DNA from: Mantis religiosa
Taxonomy: Eukaryota > Arthropoda > Insecta > Mantodea > Mantidae
Reading direction: 5' to 3'
Length of the DNA stretch: 64,000 nt
Assembly (NCBI GenBank): GCA_030765055.1
Contig: CM060951.1
Location: 47,348,715-47,412,714, forward strand
The position numbers were made by a program, and so were the translations under genes. This document shows, one piece after another, positions 59,739 to 64,000 of the stretch (position 1 is the stretch's first letter; each line of letters begins with the position of its first letter). The notes under the pieces were generated by a model that saw only the letters and a list, made by a program, of their open reading frames with translations, made no database searches and was not told the origin of the DNA.

Positions 59739-60547
59739 CTAATTTTTTTCCGTTTTGGAAAAAACACACGGGTTTAAATGCATCCTTTAATGAAAGATAT
59801 TGTTATAAATCTACCGCAAAAATATTAGCACGCTTCTGCTAATCCTTTGAATCATCTATTAAGAGCAATATGATAAACAAATATGGACTTTGGACTTTAC
59901 ACAAGGTGAAACTAATAAAGCACCATATGAAAGAATTGACTGTATATTTTAATTCTATATATTTAGACAAATTATAGAATATAATTAAATTATCATTATT
60001 GATATATTATTAATAAATAATAATTTTAGGTTTTAGGAAGGTACTAGAATACTATAATAGAGTGTAAATATTATTATGGTAACTTTAGGAACCAAACTAA
60101 ATTATTATTGCAGTTGTAAATAGCCTAAGAATAACAAGTAGCACATAAGAGCAATTTATGAAATTATATAAATTTGTAAGAAAGAAGCTTATACAGAGCA
60201 CGTAGTATTACAGTCGCTGTAATGGAATACGCTGTTAAATAAATAATTTTAAAAATGAGTTAGATTCATATGATATCCACCAATTCAACATATCATTTTC
60301 ACAACCACTCGTCTTCTATGTCACGTTAATCGAGATGCAGATTTCTAGAAATGGTTTTTATTACATACTTTCAGGTAGGCACGATGACAAAATGAGAATA
60401 TAATCCTGATCTTGCAATGCTCTCAGTATTTTAAGTGCTGGTCCGTTGGTGATGACTTACCCATTGCATTCTTCTGGCATCCCCGGCATATAAAAGAAAA
60501 AATAACGACTTATTTGAGAAAATTGCATTTGAAAATGCAAACATTAC
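59739..60547. other. AT-rich DNA, no gene recognised
   Basis: No recognised content. Confidence 0.45.
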
Positions 60548-60559
60548 AACGAATCTCTT

Positions 60560-60780
60560 GCCCACCTTGTTAGCGTGGTGGTAGCATGTCTGCCTCACGT
60601 TCGAGAGGTCCCGAGTTCGAATCTCGGTCAGGGAGAGTTACCTGGATAAGGTTTAATGTTTTTTTTTCGGGGGGAAAGACGAATGTCGAGTAACTCTAAG
60701 CTCCATGGACCCCGGACTCATTTGAGCATCATTTCAACCATTTCATTCCGACATGACTTAACGTTGGAGGACGTAAATTA

Positions 60781-60821
<41 letters not shown>
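60560..60821 (+). mobile_element. tRNA-derived SINE, family D, poly(A) tail and target duplication
   Basis: The head GCCCACCTTGTTAGCGTGG with GGTAGCATGTCTGCCTCACG and B box GAGTTCGAATC is followed by the complete family body (ACCTGGATAAGG, AGACGAATGTCGAGTAACTC, CCATGGACCCCGGACTCATT) and an A tail at 60782-60821. AACGAAT(C/T)TCTT lies on both sides (60548-60559 and 60822-60833), 11 of 12 bases. The long pure tail suggests one of the youngest copies here. Confidence 0.93.
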
Positions 60822-60824
<3 letters not shown>

Positions 60825-60833
60825 GAATTTCTT

Positions 60834-61247
60834 AGTATCTTTACAAAATCTTTATTACTATACATATACATTGTGTGCTTTAACAATGTGCACATTTTTT
60901 GAGTTGGCACATGCTCATGAGCTATTGTTTGTGACCTTATATTCACTTAAAAATTAAAAAATTTTTGCAGTGCAATTAGGTCATGCACCATTTAGCAGTA
61001 GAAACCTGCTGAGTGTATATTTGTACAGATATATATTGTCAGTTCTTCCACTAAAATTGTGGAAATACAAATAATGCCAAAATCAATTTCATTTTATGTT
61101 ACAATATTAATTAAAAACATCAGTATCGTGTTAGGTTTCGAACATTTATAAATCAGATATCACGCTGCATGATAATCCGATTATTTAACTAGAGCCTCTC
61201 TCATCCTAAGCCCCGCGGGTCTAGCCAGAGTCCCACAACAGCACATT
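60834..61247. other. AT-rich DNA, no gene recognised
   Basis: No recognised content. Confidence 0.45.
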
Positions 61248-61452
61248 GCGCCCGTCTCTTTGGTCTAAATGGCATAGCGTATCTGCCTCACGATCAAAAG
61301 ATCCCCAGTTCCAATCTCGATCATTGTGAGTTATCTGGATTAAGTCTTTTTTTTTCGGAACATCTGGAAACTCTAAACCCAATTCAAGCATGGCTCATTA
61401 GAACATCATTTCATCCATCCCAGTATGACTGAACACTAGAGGACGTTAAGAA
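61248..61452 (+). mobile_element. tRNA-derived SINE, family D, degenerate
   Basis: GGTCTAAATGGCATAGCGTA, TCTGCCTCACGATCAAAAGA and the B-box remnant CAGTTCCAATC, then GTGAGTTATCTGGATTAAG and AGAACATCATTTCATCC. Same family, older; no target duplication seen. Confidence 0.8.
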
Positions 61453-61946
61453 CATGTTTGTGACAGTGAAGAGGGGCTATCTTAACGGCAGAGAGCAATT
61501 CAACTCGTGACAAATGAAAACTAGCCAATCACTGAAGCAGAGTATCTTGACCAAGTGGTTAAATCACGTGACACGAGTTGGTTCCGCTTTACTTCTGTGA
61601 TCAGCTAGTTGTGTCAGTGTAATTTTAAAAATTACTAAAGTTAGGCTCCATACTTGAGAAGGATGTGTAAGAGAATTTTTAAGTGGACGGGATACCAGCC
61701 CAGTTACAAAAACCCAACCTGGAGTACCAGGGAGATTTCTATCGGAGCCTCCTGCTCCAGGAGGAGTGCGAGGAGTGTTCTTAGTCCCACTGTTCATTTA
61801 ATTGTTAAATGGAATAAATGCGTTCCTGGGCTCATGTATGGGAGCCAGAGCAAAATTAGTCTGCTAGTGTCTCCAATTATGATCAAATTATAAATGTGCT
61901 GGCCGTTTTACAGAGAAATAATCCTTACATTAGCCAATAATAAACC
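61453..61946. other. no gene recognised
   Basis: Overlapping short frames on both strands at 61564-61893 match no family I know. Confidence 0.42.
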
Positions 61947-62430
61947 GAGCGGGATGGCACAGTTGGTTTCGTGTGCGGCCGGCATTCAGTAGGCCTGGGT
62001 TCGATCCCCTGGCTGACCTACCTGACCCATTGGTTTTATCAGGAGCTTGTCCCTCCATTTCACCTCCAGTATCATTTTATATCATCCCTCATCTTGTGGT
62101 CTCTTTCAGGGTAACAGTGTCGGCGGGTGTTTCCGCCATGATGGCGGATTGATATGCTTTGAGTGAACCACTTCCTCTCCGGTAGGTCGGTTGCCGGTCT
62201 CCGAACGGCTGCATGGACCATTTCCCAACCACACTAGCGTGGAATGTTGTCCTGGCCTATCGGGGGCGGTTTCCATCTATGAAAATGTAGGGATCCAGCC
62301 CTCTGCAATGTCGGAGCACCTTTGGACGGTCACCCTCTGTCTCCTCTCGCCTCATGCTTCCTCCCGGAAATACCTCACTTGGGGACATAGGTACAGATGT
62401 ATTATTTTATCTTAACAGGAATCCTGCGCG
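61947..62430 (+). mobile_element. long GC-rich tRNA-headed SINE, family E copy 2
   Basis: The head at 61947-62016 has ACCGAGCGGGATGGCACAGT and GGTTTCGTGTG (A-box region) and GGGTTCGATCCCC (B box). The body shares GTAACAGTGTCGGCGGGTGT, TCTCCGGTAGGTCGGTTGCC and CTCACTTGGGGACATAGGT with the minus-strand copy at 13256-13920. The 3' end near 62400-62430 is not sharply defined. The frame at 62191-62415 is inside the SINE. Confidence 0.8.
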
Positions 62431-62596
62431 GTAGGGATGAGTAGCAACTGTGGTGGGGATAGTACACCTATCGCCACAATGCGTCACAAGCGTAAGATTC
62501 CGAGAGCGGAGGGCGGTGCATACGGTGTCTAAAAACAAATTTCATTCTGGAAGCAGTTTTGCAACGCTTATAAACTAAGTTGTAATTCTTACCATG

Positions 62597-62910
62597 TTAG
62601 TAATCTCCACGATTTTGTTGGATCTTAAATAGTACATAGGCATTTGGAAGAAAACCCTGTTCTCCAGCAGGCATGATAAACAACTGTCGGCCTTTCAATA
62701 TTGCTACAGAGTCCCTGTAACGTATTTCACTCCAGGCATATGGTCCAGTTTGTGCTGTATTTATATAAGTTTCATCCATATAAACTATATAAAGTTCACT
62801 TCGATATCTCCGAATATTTCGTAAATACTCAAGCCTTTTTGCACGTATGGTGCGATGTTCGATTAAAATTTGTCTGTCACGCTTAGTGATTTTTTTCAAA
62901 TAATCCTAGC
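62597..62910 (-). pseudogene. transposase DDE-domain fragment (Tc1/mariner superfamily type)
   Basis: An open minus-strand frame of about 100 codons: KKITKRDRQILIEHRTIRAK, RLEYLRNIRRYRS, then IVYMDETYINTAQTG with the first catalytic Asp, later LKGRQLFIMPAGEQGFLPNA and FKIQQNRGDY before a stop. The order VYMDET..N, then L(I)I..AG..GF(L/V)P, then GDY matches an insect transposase family with a DDE endonuclease; the N-terminal half of that family appears separately at 17350-17905. The second and third catalytic residues are not present, as the reading ends just after GDY. The upstream coding part is cut by a frame break near 62900. Confidence 0.72.
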
Positions 62911-64000
62911 TTCAAAAGAACTCTTCTTGTTGTTCAAATACTGCCTTGGAAGCCAGTAGAATTTTTAGCTTCATAAGCACTTTATTAAAGTTGGTCTTTG
63001 TTTATCTGTGCTTTAAAAGTTATTCAAAGTTCGCTTAACTACTTCTGAATTAAAATATCCAAATTAGATTTTGTGCATGTTCTTAATCTTTGTTTACTGG
63101 GCATAGAGAAGGACGTTGTTGCACTAGCAACTAGCTTTTCTTTCCTTAATAACTATCCTAAACTGCTTTCAGACACAACTGTTGCCTCAGATAACCTTCC
63201 ACAGATTTTTATAGCTGACCCAGACCATTGTTGCTTTTTTATAAATCTATGGATATTGGTTATAACTTCTCGTGTTTTTTAAATGTAGCACTTTATTTCC
63301 TAATGTGCTGCTAGGAGGCGTCATTTATAAATGCTCTCTTGGAACCAGCAACAAGCACATTTTGATACAAGCTGTAGTGTTACCAAGTAGCTCTGCACCT
63401 GTTCAGTTGCTCGCAACTGGTACGCAACTGGCCTTCCCTCCCCTCCAGTTGCAAACGTTCTGAGGTGGACTCGTCCAGATACCACTGCGCATCGCTCTGC
63501 ACTTTTCAAGATAAAAAAGATACATCTGTACAACAGATCAAGGCTGGTCGCAGTGCCGAATCCCCTCCTTAGTAATCCTAGCATATAATAATGTAATTAA
63601 AAATATTTTTGTGAGAACATCAGGTTTTTAAATTGCATAAATGAAATACAATAAAAAGCGAAGCTCTACCACTGCAATAAAACAATGGAACACCTAATTT
63701 ACTGTTCAATGAGTCAGCTTCCGAAGGTGGAAGGGGAGATATGTACAAACTACTCTGTTACTTTACATAGGAGTAAGTCAACTTCCTCAGCTTATCTGTA
63801 ATTATGGTGATAAGAAGAAGAAATTATTCTAGTCGCAAAAATTTATGTTCGGATATCTTCCGCGCTTGTGGTGTTTGCCCTGATTTCGGTTCATGCTGCG
63901 CACAGGAAGCTAACGTGTTTATTCCAACCAGAGGAGTGGAAAAATCTGCGTGGCTAGATATTTTGTGGAAAATTTCCACTGGCTACGGAGGGAAGTGGAG
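62911..64000. other. AT-rich DNA, no gene recognised
   Basis: No recognised content. Overlapping frames on both strands at 63272-63584 carry no domain. Confidence 0.45.

Overview
The window is AT-rich eukaryotic DNA. I found no convincing host gene: no exon chain, and no open frame over 200 codons outside repeats. What can be recognised is almost entirely transposable elements in various states of decay, tRNA-derived SINEs, solo LTRs and long simple repeats, set in AT-rich sequence with no recognisable content. The mix (several mariner and Tc1 lineages, LINEs with microsatellite tails, several tRNA-headed SINE families, gypsy-type solo LTRs) points to a large insect genome. A cockroach or related blattodean is my best guess, from general familiarity with the LINE and SINE wording; no search was run.

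Layout. 0-9 kb: two LINE reverse-transcriptase (RT) remnants, one ending in a (GAA) tract of about 97 units and one with a GGAT tract inside its coding region. 9-17 kb: a DNA transposon on the minus strand split by a LINE copy, a long GC-rich SINE, and GT, GA and A tracts. 17-27 kb: SINEs, an N-terminal transposase fragment cut by a CA/GT tract, and a small solo LTR. 27.8-29.6 kb: a mariner with TA-flanked ends, split by a LINE fragment that itself holds a solo LTR. 31-38 kb: a solo LTR with a dated LINE insertion (13-bp target duplication), an RNase H-bearing LINE, two SINEs with clean target duplications, and another LINE remnant. 39-43.5 kb: two Tc1-type elements; the first carries a 57-bp insertion made of only a LINE 3' hairpin and tail. 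45-51.3 kb: a long SINE, two internally deleted mariners, an inverted LTR, a possible retroelement polyprotein tail, and three related hairpins. 54-64 kb: SINEs, a gag-like open frame, a mariner that has lost its centre, and a C-terminal transposase fragment.

The elements do not act together as a pathway. They record a sequence of insertions, and several relative ages can be read from nesting and target-site duplications. The best leads are a LINE 3'-end hairpin whose arms differ in sequence but still pair, with a 57-bp insertion consisting of little else; three hairpins near 49.6 kb whose differences are all G:U-compatible; a shared internal deletion in two separate mariner copies; and an empty-site/filled-site LTR pair. 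I found no novel immune, metabolic or mobile system and do not claim one.
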